From: Streptomyces hyderabadensis
GTDB lineage: Bacteria; Actinomycetota; Actinomycetes; Streptomycetales; Streptomycetaceae
Direction: 5' to 3'
DNA length: 64,000 bases
Assembly: GCF_020404845.1 (NCBI RefSeq)
Contig: NZ_JAIOJZ010000020.1
Coordinates: forward strand, 1-64,000
Shown here: positions 8,548 through 16,639 of the stretch, one piece after another
Layout of the letters: each line of letters opens with the position of its first letter
Position numbering within the stretch: position 1 is the first letter of the stretch
Program-made: the position numbers and the translations under genes
Notes under the pieces: model-generated
Told to the model about the DNA's origin: nothing
Databases searched by the model: none
Seen by the model: only the letters and a program-made list of their open reading frames with translations

Positions 8548-9337
8548 ACGTGAACCCTCCGTACTCCTGGACGGCCTTGGACATCTCGTCGGCGCTGGAG
8601 GCCTTGTTGTCGCCCGGGACAGGCGCGGGGCCGTCCTTCTGGGAGAAGGACTCCACCTTCCAGTCGCCGCCCACCCAGCGCAGCTGCAGGGTCATGGTGA
8701 ACCAGTCGCTGCTGACGGGTGTGGTGGTCTTTTCACCCGCTGTGCCGAACACCCCCGTGCACCAGACGTCCACGGTCGCGTTCGTGTCGGAGTACTGCGT
8801 GGTCTTGGTCCCGATCGGCATGGTGCGCGACACGTAGGTGTTGCCACCTGTGGCGTTGCCGTTCTTGTCCAGGCCGATGCTGCTGAGGAACTTTTCGCTG
8901 TAGGCCTTGTCGAACTTGTCGGCGAGAGCTGCCTGTTTGTCGGCGACGAAGACCCGCCGCACGATGTCGTCCCGCAGGGCCGGCTTGACGATGTCGGCCG
9001 ATACGAGAGTCACCGCGTAGTTCGCCGCCGCGCTCTGTGCTCCCTGTTCGTCATGGGCGAAGCCCGCCTGTACGGGGCGCGTGCCCGACGGTGCCGTCGC
9101 CGACGTCTTGGGCTTGTCGCCGTCGCCGCCCTCCGCGGATGCGGAATCGTCTCCTCCACGGTTCGCGAAGGCGATCGCGGCGATGAGCAGGACGACGACG
9201 CCGACCACGGTGACCAGGCTCCGGGAGGAGGAGCGGCTACCGCGCCGGGGGCCGCCGTCCTCCTCCGGCAGCCGGAGCCGGGTCTGGCCGGTGCCGCCGT
9301 AATCGCCGGACGACTGGTGATCGTCTCCGAGACTCAT
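8537..9337 (-). CDS. TcpC/VirB8-like conjugation protein
   Basis: 266 residues: a charged N-terminus, one transmembrane helix (about 40-60, LVTVVGVVVLLIAAIAFA), then an extracytoplasmic domain. The segment FAHDEQGAQSAAANYAVTLVSAD, followed by a domain ending in TLQLRWVGGDWKVESF, is the pattern of NTF2-like domains in TcpC (Tn916 Orf13) and VirB8. These proteins form the bridge of the channel across the envelope. It overlaps the VirB6-like gene by 11 bases and appears to be in one operon with the genes down to 2653. Confidence 0.7.
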   Translation of the reverse strand: MSLGDDHQSSGDYGGTGQTRLRLPEEDGGPRRGSRSSSRSLVTVVGVVVLLIAAIAFANRGGDDSASAEGGDGDKPKTSATAPSGTRPVQAGFAHDEQGAQSAAANYAVTLVSADIVKPALRDDIVRRVFVADKQAALADKFDKAYSEKFLSSIGLDKNGNATGGNTYVSRTMPIGTKTTQYSDTNATVDVWCTGVFGTAGEKTTTPVSSDWFTMTLQLRWVGGDWKVESFSQKDGPAPVPGDNKASSADEMSKAVQEYGGFTYAR

Positions 9338-9503
9338 GCCGCGTACGCCCCCTCGACGTCGGGTCGGCCGTGTACGTACGACGGTAGCCGTGCTGGTTCC
9401 CGCTCGGGCGCGGTGTTATGACTCGACATCAGGGAAACGCAACCTCAGCCGGTTGGCACGACGGGCGGGTGGGATGGAGGGGGAGGAACGGTTGGGTGCC
9501 GGG

Positions 9504-9812
9504 CTACACGGCCATCCCGTACACGATGGTGAAGAGCGTGCCGAGCGAGCCGATGATGAACACGCCCGTCAGCCCCGCGATGATCAGGCCCTTGCCCTGC
9601 TCCGCGCTGAAGGTGTCCCGCAGAGCGGTGGCACCGATGCGCTGCTTGGCGGCGCCCCAGATGGCGATGCCGAGGCAGAGCAGAATGGCGACGGCCATCA
9701 CCACCTCGATCATCACCTTGGCCTCGTTGCCCAGGCTGCCGAAGGGGCCCCAGTCCGGAGCGATCCCCCCGATGATGGTGTTGATGTCTCCCTCGTCGGC
9801 CGCAAAGAGCAT
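9504..9812 (-). CDS. Small two-helix membrane protein at the head of the secretion operon
   Basis: About 102 residues with two hydrophobic helices (KVMIEVVMAVAILLCLGIAIWG and LIIAGLTGVFIIGSLGTLFTIVYG) separated by a charged loop. Size and topology are those of VirB2/VirB3-like subunits, but no diagnostic motif is visible. ATG 9812 is preferred, with AGGGG 11 bases upstream. The frame is open to 9869 but has no ribosome site there. First gene of the minus-strand set and divergent from the cell-wall hydrolase gene. Confidence 0.65.
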   Translation of the reverse strand: MLFAADEGDINTIIGGIAPDWGPFGSLGNEAKVMIEVVMAVAILLCLGIAIWGAAKQRIGATALRDTFSAEQGKGLIIAGLTGVFIIGSLGTLFTIVYGMAV

Positions 9813-10015
9813 GTAAGTCACCGCCCCTGTTGGGTAGTTCCGCGCCCTCTGCGGACATGCAGAGGTCAAGCCTCATTGTCGCCGACAATGGCACCGTCGC
9901 ATGTCGACTTGGCGTCATTGATTGGCGGGTTTCGTACGAACAGCTTGCCACCGGTCCGCGCCGGGCCCTGGCCGGGTGGTGCGGAACGGTGTGCGAAGAG
10001 TCGTATGGTCACTCT

Positions 10016-10036
10016 GTGTATCACGTGAGGTTACAC
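10016..10036. promoter_or_regulatory. Candidate operator between secretion operon and hydrolase
   Basis: GTGTA and TACAC form 5-bp arms around an 11-base centre that contains the palindrome TCACGTGA. It lies in the roughly 370-bp divergent gap upstream of both the secretion operon and the transglycosylase/peptidase gene, so it could coordinate them. Sequence pattern only. Confidence 0.3.
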
Positions 10037-10179
10037 CGGGCAATGATGCGGGGGCGCAACCTGTCACGCGGTTCCGTCGTTGGACCTCTTTCGGGTGTTC
10101 GCGGCCGACGCGGTCAGGTGCCGTGCGACATGGCCGGGAAACGGCACTGAACGGTGCACCCATGGGGGATGGTTGGGGC

Positions 10180-11181
10180 ATGCGCAAGATGTGGGTCGGA
10201 GCCGGTGCCGCGGTCGCCCTGGGGATGGGCTTCGTGATGCTGCTCGTCGTGGGTGTCTACCTCGTCGCCGGGAACCTGGCCGGCGGTGCGGGCGGCGGGG
10301 CCAAGAAGCTCGCCAAGGGGAGCGTGCCCGCGGCGTACCAGCCGCTCGTCCAGAAGTGGGGCAATCTCTGTCCCGCCATCAACCCCGCACTGCTCGCGGC
10401 GCAGTTGTACCAGGAGAGCGGGTTCAACCCGAAGGCCCGGAGCGCTGCGGCGGCGCAGGGGATAGCGCAGTTCATCCCCGGGACGTGGGCCACCCACGGC
10501 ATCGACGGGGACGGGGACGGGGACCGGGACGTGTGGGACCCGGCGGACGCGATTCCGTCGGCGGCGTCGTACGACTGCTCGCTCGCCTCGTACGTGAAGG
10601 ACGTGCCCGGCGATCCGACCGAGAACATGCTGGCCTCCTACAACGCCGGGGCCTATGCGGTGATCAAGTATCAGGGTGTGCCGCCGTACAAGGAGACGCA
10701 GAACTACGTCAAGGTGATCACGACCCTGGAGAAGAGCTTCGCTGCGCCCGCCGGGCGGGTTGATCCGTCCGAGCAGGCTGCGGGGGCCATTGCCTATGCG
10801 CAGAAGAAGCTGGGGACGCCGTATCTGTGGGGTGGGAACGGGACGGCCGACCAGGGTGGGCGGTTCGACTGTTCGGGGCTGACCAAGGCGGCATACGAGA
10901 GTGTGGGGATCAAGCTGCCGCGGGTTGCCAACGACCAGTACAACGCGGGGCCGCATCCCGGGCGGGACGAACTGCTGCCGGGTGACCTGGTGTTCTTCTC
11001 GGACGACCTCACCAACTCGCGGGCCATCCGGCACGTGGGGATCTACGTGGGCGGCGGGTACATGATCGACGCGCCGCGGACGGGGGCGGTCATCCGGTTC
11101 GACCCGATCGACACTCCCGACTACTTCGGGGCCACCCGGGTGACCGAGGATGGCGCGAAAGCGCTGCCCACCACGGTGTGA
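10180..11181 (+). CDS. Lytic transglycosylase-NlpC/P60 peptidase, VirB1-like
   Basis: A 333-residue exported, membrane-anchored cell-wall hydrolase. An N-terminal transmembrane segment (about 5-30) leads into a soluble transglycosylase domain (catalytic Glu in LYQESGFNPKA; AQGIAQFIPGTW; NMLASYNAGA), then a C-terminal NlpC/P60 domain with the catalytic Cys in FDCSGLTKAA and His in IRHVGIYVGGG. The same domain pair occurs in Tn916 Orf14, which opens the wall for a conjugation channel. This and the divergent secretion operon suggest the same job. ATG 10180 is chosen for the upstream GGGGGATGG; ATG 10162 is possible. A DGDGDGDRD loop resembles a calcium-binding insert. Confidence 0.88.
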   Translation: MRKMWVGAGAAVALGMGFVMLLVVGVYLVAGNLAGGAGGGAKKLAKGSVPAAYQPLVQKWGNLCPAINPALLAAQLYQESGFNPKARSAAAAQGIAQFIPGTWATHGIDGDGDGDRDVWDPADAIPSAASYDCSLASYVKDVPGDPTENMLASYNAGAYAVIKYQGVPPYKETQNYVKVITTLEKSFAAPAGRVDPSEQAAGAIAYAQKKLGTPYLWGGNGTADQGGRFDCSGLTKAAYESVGIKLPRVANDQYNAGPHPGRDELLPGDLVFFSDDLTNSRAIRHVGIYVGGGYMIDAPRTGAVIRFDPIDTPDYFGATRVTEDGAKALPTTV

Positions 11182-11387
11182 ATGGGAGGGTGTGGACTCA
11201 GCGTGAAACCCTGCCCTGAGCTGCGGCGACGTGTCTCTCTTCGATAACGTCTGCGTGATCATTCAGTGGAGTGTGGAACGTATCAACAGGGGACGTGCGT
11301 TCCTGTTGACGTACAGCTGACCACGGGGGTGGCAGAAGAGGCGTGCGACAGGTGCGCCGGAGGACATGACGAAGGGGCCGCAGCACC

Positions 11388-12104
11388 ATGGCTGGACTCG
11401 CCGAATCCGGGTCGAACCCCGACGTCGAGCTGCTCTACGACATCAACGGCCTGGCCAAGGACGCGCCGCACTGGTTCGACCGGGTCATGGAGTTCGTCGG
11501 TGAGTACGGACTGCTGTTCGCGATCGTGCTGCTGGTGCTGTGGTGCTGGTGGGGTGTGCGGCGGCGGGGCGGCGAGGACGCTGCCTCGAACGTGGCCGCG
11601 CTGGTGTGGGCACCGCTCGCCGCCGGGGTCGCCGTACTGGTCAACGTGCCGATACGGGGGTTCGTCGAGCGGCCGCGGCCCTTCAAGTCGCATGACGGGC
11701 TCGAAGTGCTGGTGGAGGGGAAGAACGACTTCTCCTTCGTGAGCGACCACGCCACGCTCTGCATGGCCCTGGCGGTCGGACTCTTCGTCGCCAACCGGAA
11801 GTTCGGGATCGCCGCCATCGTGCTGGCGCTCTTCGGCGGCTTCGCCCGGGTCTACATGGGCGTGCACTACCCGACGGACGTCGTGGGCGGGTTCGCCCTC
11901 GGTACGGCGGTCGCGCTGCTGCTGTCGCCGGTCGCCATGGCCCTGCTGACGCCGCTGACCCGGGCGGTCGAGCGTTCGCCCCGGGTGGGGTGGCTGGTCA
12001 GCGCGCGGGGGCGGACGGGTGCCGCCGGGCGCGGTGCGGTGATCCCCGGGGCGCGCAAGGAGAGTGCCGCCGAGGCGTCGGGCGAGCGGGATCTCGCCGC
12101 CTGA
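11388..12104 (+). CDS. PAP2-family membrane phosphatase
   Basis: A 238-residue polytopic phosphatase of the PAP2 superfamily. The three signature motifs are present: RGFVERPRPF, FSFVSDHATL (in place of PSGH) and RVYMGVHYPTDVVGG with the catalytic His and Asp. The SDHA form and the size resemble BcrC-type undecaprenyl-diphosphate phosphatases, which recycle the lipid carrier for cell-wall synthesis. That substrate is an inference. Five to six hydrophobic segments. The start is ATG 11388 with GAAGGGG upstream. It stands alone, converging on the flavoprotein gene. Confidence 0.85.
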   Translation: MAGLAESGSNPDVELLYDINGLAKDAPHWFDRVMEFVGEYGLLFAIVLLVLWCWWGVRRRGGEDAASNVAALVWAPLAAGVAVLVNVPIRGFVERPRPFKSHDGLEVLVEGKNDFSFVSDHATLCMALAVGLFVANRKFGIAAIVLALFGGFARVYMGVHYPTDVVGGFALGTAVALLLSPVAMALLTPLTRAVERSPRVGWLVSARGRTGAAGRGAVIPGARKESAAEASGERDLAA

Positions 12105-12115
12105 CGCTCTGACGG

Positions 12116-13708
12116 TCACAGTGCCTGCGGGTAGGTGAAGACGCGGTCCGGGTCGTACTGGTGCTTCAGCCGCGCCAGACGCGGGGCCGCGTCTGCGTAG
12201 TAGGCCTTCCGCCAGTCCTTCAGGGTCGGGTCCGGATAGTTCTGGTAGGCCGCGCCCGAGGCGTACGGGCGCATCGCCGCGTGGGCGGATTTCAGCCAGG
12301 ACTGGGCCGCCGTACCGTTCGTGCCCGGCCGCCACGAGACGAGGTACTGGGCCAGCGTCCGGGAGCGCCGGTGGACGAACGCGGTGGCCGTCGGGGAGAC
12401 GCGGTTCACGGCGCCGCCGAGTGCGGTGAACGCGATGCTGCCGGCGCCGCCGCGCACCTGGGGGAGCTTGGCGAGCAGGGTCTTGATGCCGGCCGGCGGG
12501 ATCGAGTGGTCGAAGAAGTCCGAGCGGGCCGCGTACGTCTCGCGGCCGAGCGAGCCCTCCGGCGAGTGGCCCGGGGCGGAACCCGGCAGGTGGCAGCGGG
12601 CGTCGGTCGAGAAGGACGAGCAGCCCGCGTACACCTCCATCGACTCCTCGTACGTGCGGCGCCTGAGCAAGACCTTGCTCGCGGATGATCCGACCCGGTC
12701 GGCGAGGCGGTCGACGGCGTTCTGCAGCTCGCCGTAGGTGCCGAGGGAGAAGGCGGCGACCGAGACGGTGGGGGTGCGGCCGGGGGCGGCGGCCAAGTGG
12801 AGGGAGGACCAGATCTCGTCGGGCTGGTCGGGGCCCCACTCCTGCCAGGCGCGGACGACCGCCGCCGCCCTGCGCCAGGGCCAGGTCAGGTACGCCGATA
12901 CGGCGCGGGGCGCGGGGTGGGTGCGGAAGTGGAACTCCGTGACGATGCCGAAGTTGCCGTTGCCCGCGCCGCGCAGCGCCCAGAAGAGGTCCTTGTGGTC
13001 GCCCGTCGCGTCGGCGGTGATCTCCTTGCCGTCCGCCGTGACCAGGGTGGCCCGGGTGAGGCTGTCGCAGGTCAGGCCGTAGGCGCGGGAGACGACGCCG
13101 TGGCCGCCGCCGAGGGTGAGGCCGGAGACGCCGACGGTGGGGCAGGAACCGGCGGGGACGGTCACGCCCTTCGCGGCCAGGGCGCGGTAGACGTCGATCA
13201 GCTTGGCGCCGGCGCCGACGACCGCCTCGCCGGCGGAGGCGCGGACGCGGTTCAGCTTCGAGACGTCGATGATCAGGCGGCCGTCGCCGGAGGACCAGCC
13301 GGCGTAGGAGTGGCCGCCGTTGCGGATCGCCACGGGGATGTGGTGGGCGCGGGCGTAGGAGAGGGCGGTGCGGATGTCGTCGGGGTGGGCGGCGTAGGCG
13401 ACGGCGGTGGGCTTCAGGGTGTCGAAGCGGGTGTTGTAGAGCTGGCGGGCCGTTTTCCAGGCGCGGTCGCCGGGGCGGACGAGTTGGCCGTCCAGGGAAG
13501 CGGCGAGGGCGGACCAGGTGGCGGGGGCCCTGGGGGTGGGGATGGGGGTGGGGGTGCGGGTGGTGGGCTTGTTGCCGACTGTGGTGGTGGTTGTGGCTCC
13601 GGTGGCCTTGGAGTCGGTGCCGGTGGTCTGGTTCTTGCCGGTGCAGGCGGGGGTGGTTGCCGCCAGGGCCGTTGCCGTGGTGGTGGTCAGGAAGGTGCGC
13701 CGGTGCAT
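12116..13708 (-). CDS. Tat-exported FAD-linked oxidoreductase, BBE type
   Basis: 530 residues. The N-terminus MHRRTFLTTTT is a twin-arginine signal, perhaps of a lipoprotein (TTPAC), followed by a Thr/Pro-rich spacer. The FAD-binding PCMH domain has the His of RNGGHSYAGWSSG and the Cys of AGSCPTVGVSGLTLGGGHG, which together in this family can bind FAD at two points. The C-terminus (NYPDPTLKDWRKAYYADAAPRL...YDPDRVF) is the berberine-bridge domain. Members oxidise alcohols, sugars or alkaloids; the substrate here is unknown. ATG 13708 has GGAGG just upstream. The frame is open to 13963, but that part is low-complexity and not coding-like. Confidence 0.88.
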   Translation of the reverse strand: MHRRTFLTTTTATALAATTPACTGKNQTTGTDSKATGATTTTTVGNKPTTRTPTPIPTPRAPATWSALAASLDGQLVRPGDRAWKTARQLYNTRFDTLKPTAVAYAAHPDDIRTALSYARAHHIPVAIRNGGHSYAGWSSGDGRLIIDVSKLNRVRASAGEAVVGAGAKLIDVYRALAAKGVTVPAGSCPTVGVSGLTLGGGHGVVSRAYGLTCDSLTRATLVTADGKEITADATGDHKDLFWALRGAGNGNFGIVTEFHFRTHPAPRAVSAYLTWPWRRAAAVVRAWQEWGPDQPDEIWSSLHLAAAPGRTPTVSVAAFSLGTYGELQNAVDRLADRVGSSASKVLLRRRTYEESMEVYAGCSSFSTDARCHLPGSAPGHSPEGSLGRETYAARSDFFDHSIPPAGIKTLLAKLPQVRGGAGSIAFTALGGAVNRVSPTATAFVHRRSRTLAQYLVSWRPGTNGTAAQSWLKSAHAAMRPYASGAAYQNYPDPTLKDWRKAYYADAAPRLARLKHQYDPDRVFTYPQAL

Positions 13709-13798
13709 GTCGCCTCCGCGTCCCGTGGGGGTCGTGGGGGGAGACGAGGGTGTGGGGGTGGGGGTTCCCCGGTGTGCTCCCGTGCGCCGGGTGTATGG

Positions 13799-13844
13799 GT
13801 GTACGGGCGTACGAGCGTGTACGGGCGTACGGGCGTGTACGGGG
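13799..13844. repeat. 18-bp tandem repeat, about 2.5 copies
   Basis: The unit GTGTACGGGCGTACGAGC is repeated with one change (GAGC to GGGC), then begins a third time. Each unit contains CGTACG and GTAC palindromes. It lies about 90 bases upstream of the flavoprotein start, so it could affect that promoter or simply be slippage-prone DNA. Confidence 0.7.
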
Positions 13845-13919
13845 GCGCGTGAAGGGCGTGGGTGTCGGGCGGGGGAGTGCTTGCCGCGCTGGGCGGGTGC
13901 CGCTGCGCCCACCCGTGCC

Positions 13920-13982
13920 GCCTGGGGGTACCTCCCAGGCCGTTCAGGCACTGGGGGAGGCACGACTGCCCGCAGCTGCGGC
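13920..13982. repeat. Hairpin-rich element, probably a dispersed Streptomyces repeat
   Basis: The arms GCCTGGG and CCCAGGC enclose GGTACCT, and 30 bases further on lies the perfect palindrome CCGCAGCTGCGG, joined by a CACTGGGGGAGGCACG stretch. In one frame it reads PGGTSQAVQALGEARLP, a peptide I recall from many unrelated small Streptomyces open frames, which points to a repeat scattered over these genomes. That recollection needs a genome search. Confidence 0.5.
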
Positions 13983-14225
13983 TAGGCGGTGGTGTGGGTC
14001 TGGGCGTCCGTGCGGGCCTGGCTTCTGGCTCTGCGGGCCGGGCCTCGCCAGCCGCAGGTGCAGCGGGCCAGGCAGAAGGGGCCTTGTTCGACCGTCGTCG
14101 TGAGGTGTTCCGGGGATTCCGCGGGGGCTTCTGGACCGTCCTGCTGCGCCACGCCCACAACGTTACCGGGGTCGCCCGGCCCTCGTTAAGCGGGACGGCA
14201 GGGGGTCCGGAACGGGCGTGACGGC

Positions 14226-15188
14226 ATGGGACAGCAGGTGGCGATGGTCGGGCGGGAGCGGGAGCTGCGGAGCTGGCGGACGGGCGGCGGTCTCGCCCTC
14301 GCCTGCGGTGTGGTCGGCGTCTGTCTGGCCGGTTCCGGATGCTCGGGGCAGGGGGCCGCGGTCCAGGGGGCGGACGGCGGGGATCCGGTCGCCGTGCTGC
14401 ACCGGGCCGCCGACCGGCTGGTGGCCGCCGGGAGCGCCAAGGCGCGGACCGCGATGCAGATGGCCAGCGGCGGGACGCGGGTGACCATCCGGGGCGAGGG
14501 TGTGTACGACTTCGAGGAGCGGCTCGGGCAGCTGAAGGTGCGGCTGCCGCAGGATCCGGCGGGGGCGAGTGAGCACCGGCCGATCACCGAGCTGCTCGCG
14601 CCGGGTGCCCTGTTCATGAAGAACCGGGGCGCCGGTGTCCCCGACGACAAGTGGGTGCGGGTGGCGACCGACTCGCTGTCCGACGGGAACCTGGTGACCG
14701 GCGGCGCGACGGATCCGTTCGCCGCCGCCGAGGTGCTGCGGGGGACGCGGACGGCGACGTTCGTCGGGCGCACGGAGCTGGCCGGGACCGAGGTGCGGCA
14801 CTACCGGGGGACGGCTGATCTCGCGCGGGCGGCACGCGGTGCCTCCGACGGCAACAGGAAGGCGCTGGCCGCGGCGGCCGAGGGGTTCGCCACCGCCGAG
14901 GTGCCCTTCGACGCCTACCTCGACGACGAGGGCCGTATCCGCAAGGTCCGGCACCGCTTCAGCTTCGCCAACGGGCGCCAGGACGGCACCGGCATCGTGG
15001 ACGTCGCCTCGACGACGCTGCTCTACGACTTCGGCGCCGCCGTACGCGTACGGCTGCCGGAGGACCGGGACATCTACGCCGGCAAGATCGCCGCCGAGCC
15101 GGGCGAGCAGGGCGAGCCGGGCACGGCGGGCGAGGGCTCAGGCACGGCGGGCGAGGGCTCCGGTGCGGCGGTCGACGGCAAGAACTAG
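14226..15188 (+). CDS. Exported lipoprotein, LppX/LprG-like
   Basis: 320 residues with a signal segment and the lipobox LAGSGC (Cys near residue 39). The mature part, AVLHRAADRLVAAGSAKARTAMQMASGGTRVTIRGEGVYDFEERLGQLKV, is the pattern of actinobacterial LolA/LppX-like lipoproteins with a curved beta-sheet that can hold lipids. The ligand is unknown. The C-terminus is a flexible tail of PGTAGEGSGTAGEGSG repeats. ATG 14226 begins a rather long pre-lipobox segment; ATG 14244 is also possible. Confidence 0.72.
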   Translation: MGQQVAMVGRERELRSWRTGGGLALACGVVGVCLAGSGCSGQGAAVQGADGGDPVAVLHRAADRLVAAGSAKARTAMQMASGGTRVTIRGEGVYDFEERLGQLKVRLPQDPAGASEHRPITELLAPGALFMKNRGAGVPDDKWVRVATDSLSDGNLVTGGATDPFAAAEVLRGTRTATFVGRTELAGTEVRHYRGTADLARAARGASDGNRKALAAAAEGFATAEVPFDAYLDDEGRIRKVRHRFSFANGRQDGTGIVDVASTTLLYDFGAAVRVRLPEDRDIYAGKIAAEPGEQGEPGTAGEGSGTAGEGSGAAVDGKN

Positions 15189-15265
15189 CCCTTCCGTGCC
15201 ATGCGCGGTGTGTAGGCCGCTCCCTACTCTAGGAAGTCGGTGACGGCAGAGACGAGGTGACGCGT

Positions 15266-15430
15266 GTGGCTCCGGTCGGCGGTACGGCGGTTCAGGACCA
15301 CGTGGCCCTCGCCGAGATCGAGCTGTGCGGCGAGCTGATCATCGCGGCCTCGGCCGCCCGGGAGCGGCTCAGCCTGGAGAGCATCGACGAGGTGCTGCGC
15401 GTCGCCGAGGAGCGGTCACGTGCGCAGTAG
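15266..15430 (+). CDS. Conserved small protein, 54 residues
   Basis: GTG 15266 is preceded by GAGGTGA with a five-base spacer. The product, from VAPVGGTAVQDHVALAEIELC through GELIIAASAARERLSLESIDEVLRVAEE, is acidic and mostly helical with one Cys. I recognise it as a short protein conserved beside csoR in streptomycetes, without known function. Its 3' end overlaps the 3' end of csoR on the other strand by 15 bases. Confidence 0.72.
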   Translation: MAPVGGTAVQDHVALAEIELCGELIIAASAARERLSLESIDEVLRVAEERSRAQ

Positions 15431-15805
15431 GCGGCCGATCGCCTTTGTCGCCTCTTCCACCTTCGCGTCGATCTCGTTGCCGCCCTTGAGGGCCGCGTCC
15501 GCGACGCAGTGGCGCAGGTGCTCCTCCAGCAGCTGCAGCGCGAAGGACTGCAGGGCCTTCGTGGAGGCGGAGACCTGGGTCAGTATGTCGATGCAGTAGA
15601 CGTCCTCGTCGACCATCCGCTGCAGGCCGCGGATCTGGCCCTCGATCCGGCGCAGGCGCTTGAGGTGCTCGTCCTTCTGCTTGTGGTAGCCGTGCACGCC
15701 CCGGTCGTGGTCGGTCACGATGTCCGTGCCGTCCGTCTCGGTCTGCGGCACCGTCTGGTCCACGGCGGGGGAGGGCGCACCCGCGCCGGCCTCGGTGGTC
15801 GTCAT
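15416..15805 (-). CDS. csoR: CsoR-type copper-sensing repressor
   Basis: 129 residues, all-helical DUF156 family. The Cu(I) ligands Cys71, His96 and Cys100 are visible (VYCIDILTQ; EEHLRHCVAD) with Tyr70 before the first Cys. The N-terminal extension of about 40 residues resembles Streptomyces CsoR rather than the shorter mycobacterial form. Family knowledge: apo-CsoR binds GTATACCCC-like palindromes and releases DNA when Cu(I) binds. A fitting 23-bp palindrome lies 20 bases upstream of ATG 15805, which implies self-repression. No copper pump or chaperone gene lies next to it, so its other targets are elsewhere. Confidence 0.9.
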   Translation of the reverse strand: MTTTEAGAGAPSPAVDQTVPQTETDGTDIVTDHDRGVHGYHKQKDEHLKRLRRIEGQIRGLQRMVDEDVYCIDILTQVSASTKALQSFALQLLEEHLRHCVADAALKGGNEIDAKVEEATKAIGRLLRT

Positions 15806-15824
15806 CGCGTCCTCCAATAACGGA

Positions 15825-15847
15825 CATATACCCCTGGTGGGTATATG
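15825..15847. promoter_or_regulatory. CsoR operator upstream of csoR
   Basis: A perfect inverted repeat with 9-bp arms CATATACCC and GGGTATATG and centre CTGGT. It matches the TATACCCC...GGGGTATA form known for CsoR sites and lies directly upstream of csoR. Confidence 0.85.
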
Positions 15848-16011
15848 GTAACGAACTTTCCCGGGTAGGGGGCCCTTGCCGGAGCGCCCGGCGTCGCCCC
15901 CCTGCTCATCACTCTGCCTGATGGGCGACACTGGTGGACGGCCGATAGCAGTGGCCGGATGATGCGCCTAGCATCAGCCTGACCGAAACCGATGCACCCC
16001 GAGGACCCCAC

Positions 16012-16632
16012 GTGCGCTTTCGTCTGACCCCCAGGGAGACGAGCTTCTACGACATGTTCGCCGCATCCGCGGACAACATCGTCACGGGCTCCAAGCTCCT
16101 GATGGAACTGCTCGGGGCGGACGCATCCGCCCGGGCCGAGATCGCAGAGCGTATGCGGGCCGCCGAACACGCGGGTGACGACGCCACGCACGCGATCTTC
16201 CACCAGCTGAACTCCTCGTTCATCACGCCCTTCGACCGCGAGGACATCTACAACCTCGCCTCCTCCCTCGACGACATCATGGACTTCATGGAGGAGGCCG
16301 TCGACCTGGTCGTCCTCTACAACATCGAGGAACTGCCCAAGGGTGTCGAGCAGCAGATCGAGGTGCTGGCGCGGGCCGCCGAGCTGACCGCCGAGGCCAT
16401 GCCCAACCTGCGCACCATGGACAACCTCACCGAGTACTGGATCGAGGTCAACCGGCTGGAGAACCAGGCCGACCAGATCCACCGCAAGCTGCTCGCCCAC
16501 CTCTTCAACGGCAAGTACGAGGCCATCGAGGTGCTGAAGCTGAAGCAGATCGTGGACGTGCTGGAGGAAGCGGCCGACGCGTTCGAGCACGTGGCGAACA
16601 CGGTGGAGACCATCGCCGTCAAGGAGTCCTGA
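16012..16632 (+). CDS. PhoU-like (DUF47) protein paired with Pit transporter
   Basis: 206 residues, an all-helical DUF47/PhoU-related protein. ETSFYDMFAASADNIVTGSKLLMELL and EHAGDDATHAIFHQLNSSFITPFDREDIYNLASSLDDIMDF carry the acidic helix motifs that bind metal clusters in PhoU-like proteins. The start is GTG 16012 with GAGGA upstream. It lies 7 bases before the Pit gene. In this arrangement DUF47 proteins are thought to control the low-affinity transporter rather than Pst. Confidence 0.9.
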   Translation: MRFRLTPRETSFYDMFAASADNIVTGSKLLMELLGADASARAEIAERMRAAEHAGDDATHAIFHQLNSSFITPFDREDIYNLASSLDDIMDFMEEAVDLVVLYNIEELPKGVEQQIEVLARAAELTAEAMPNLRTMDNLTEYWIEVNRLENQADQIHRKLLAHLFNGKYEAIEVLKLKQIVDVLEEAADAFEHVANTVETIAVKES

Positions 16633-16639
16633 GCCGTTC

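Larger units (their letters stand above)
13709..14225. other. Gene-free gap rich in short repeats
   Basis: About 517 bases with no convincing gene on either strand. Open frames here translate to Arg/Pro-rich low-complexity sequence. It holds the upstream region of the Tat flavoprotein gene, an 18-bp tandem repeat and a hairpin-rich element, both listed separately. Confidence 0.6.

Noticed and set aside
2653..11181. Integrated mobile element (ICE)
   Set aside because: No integrase, relaxase, att repeats or tRNA target and no change in base composition at the edges.
13687..14160. 157-codon minus-strand frame in the 13.7-14.2 kb gap
   Set aside because: Arg/Pro-rich, crosses the tandem repeat and the hairpin element, and overlaps the start of the flavoprotein gene; not coding-like.
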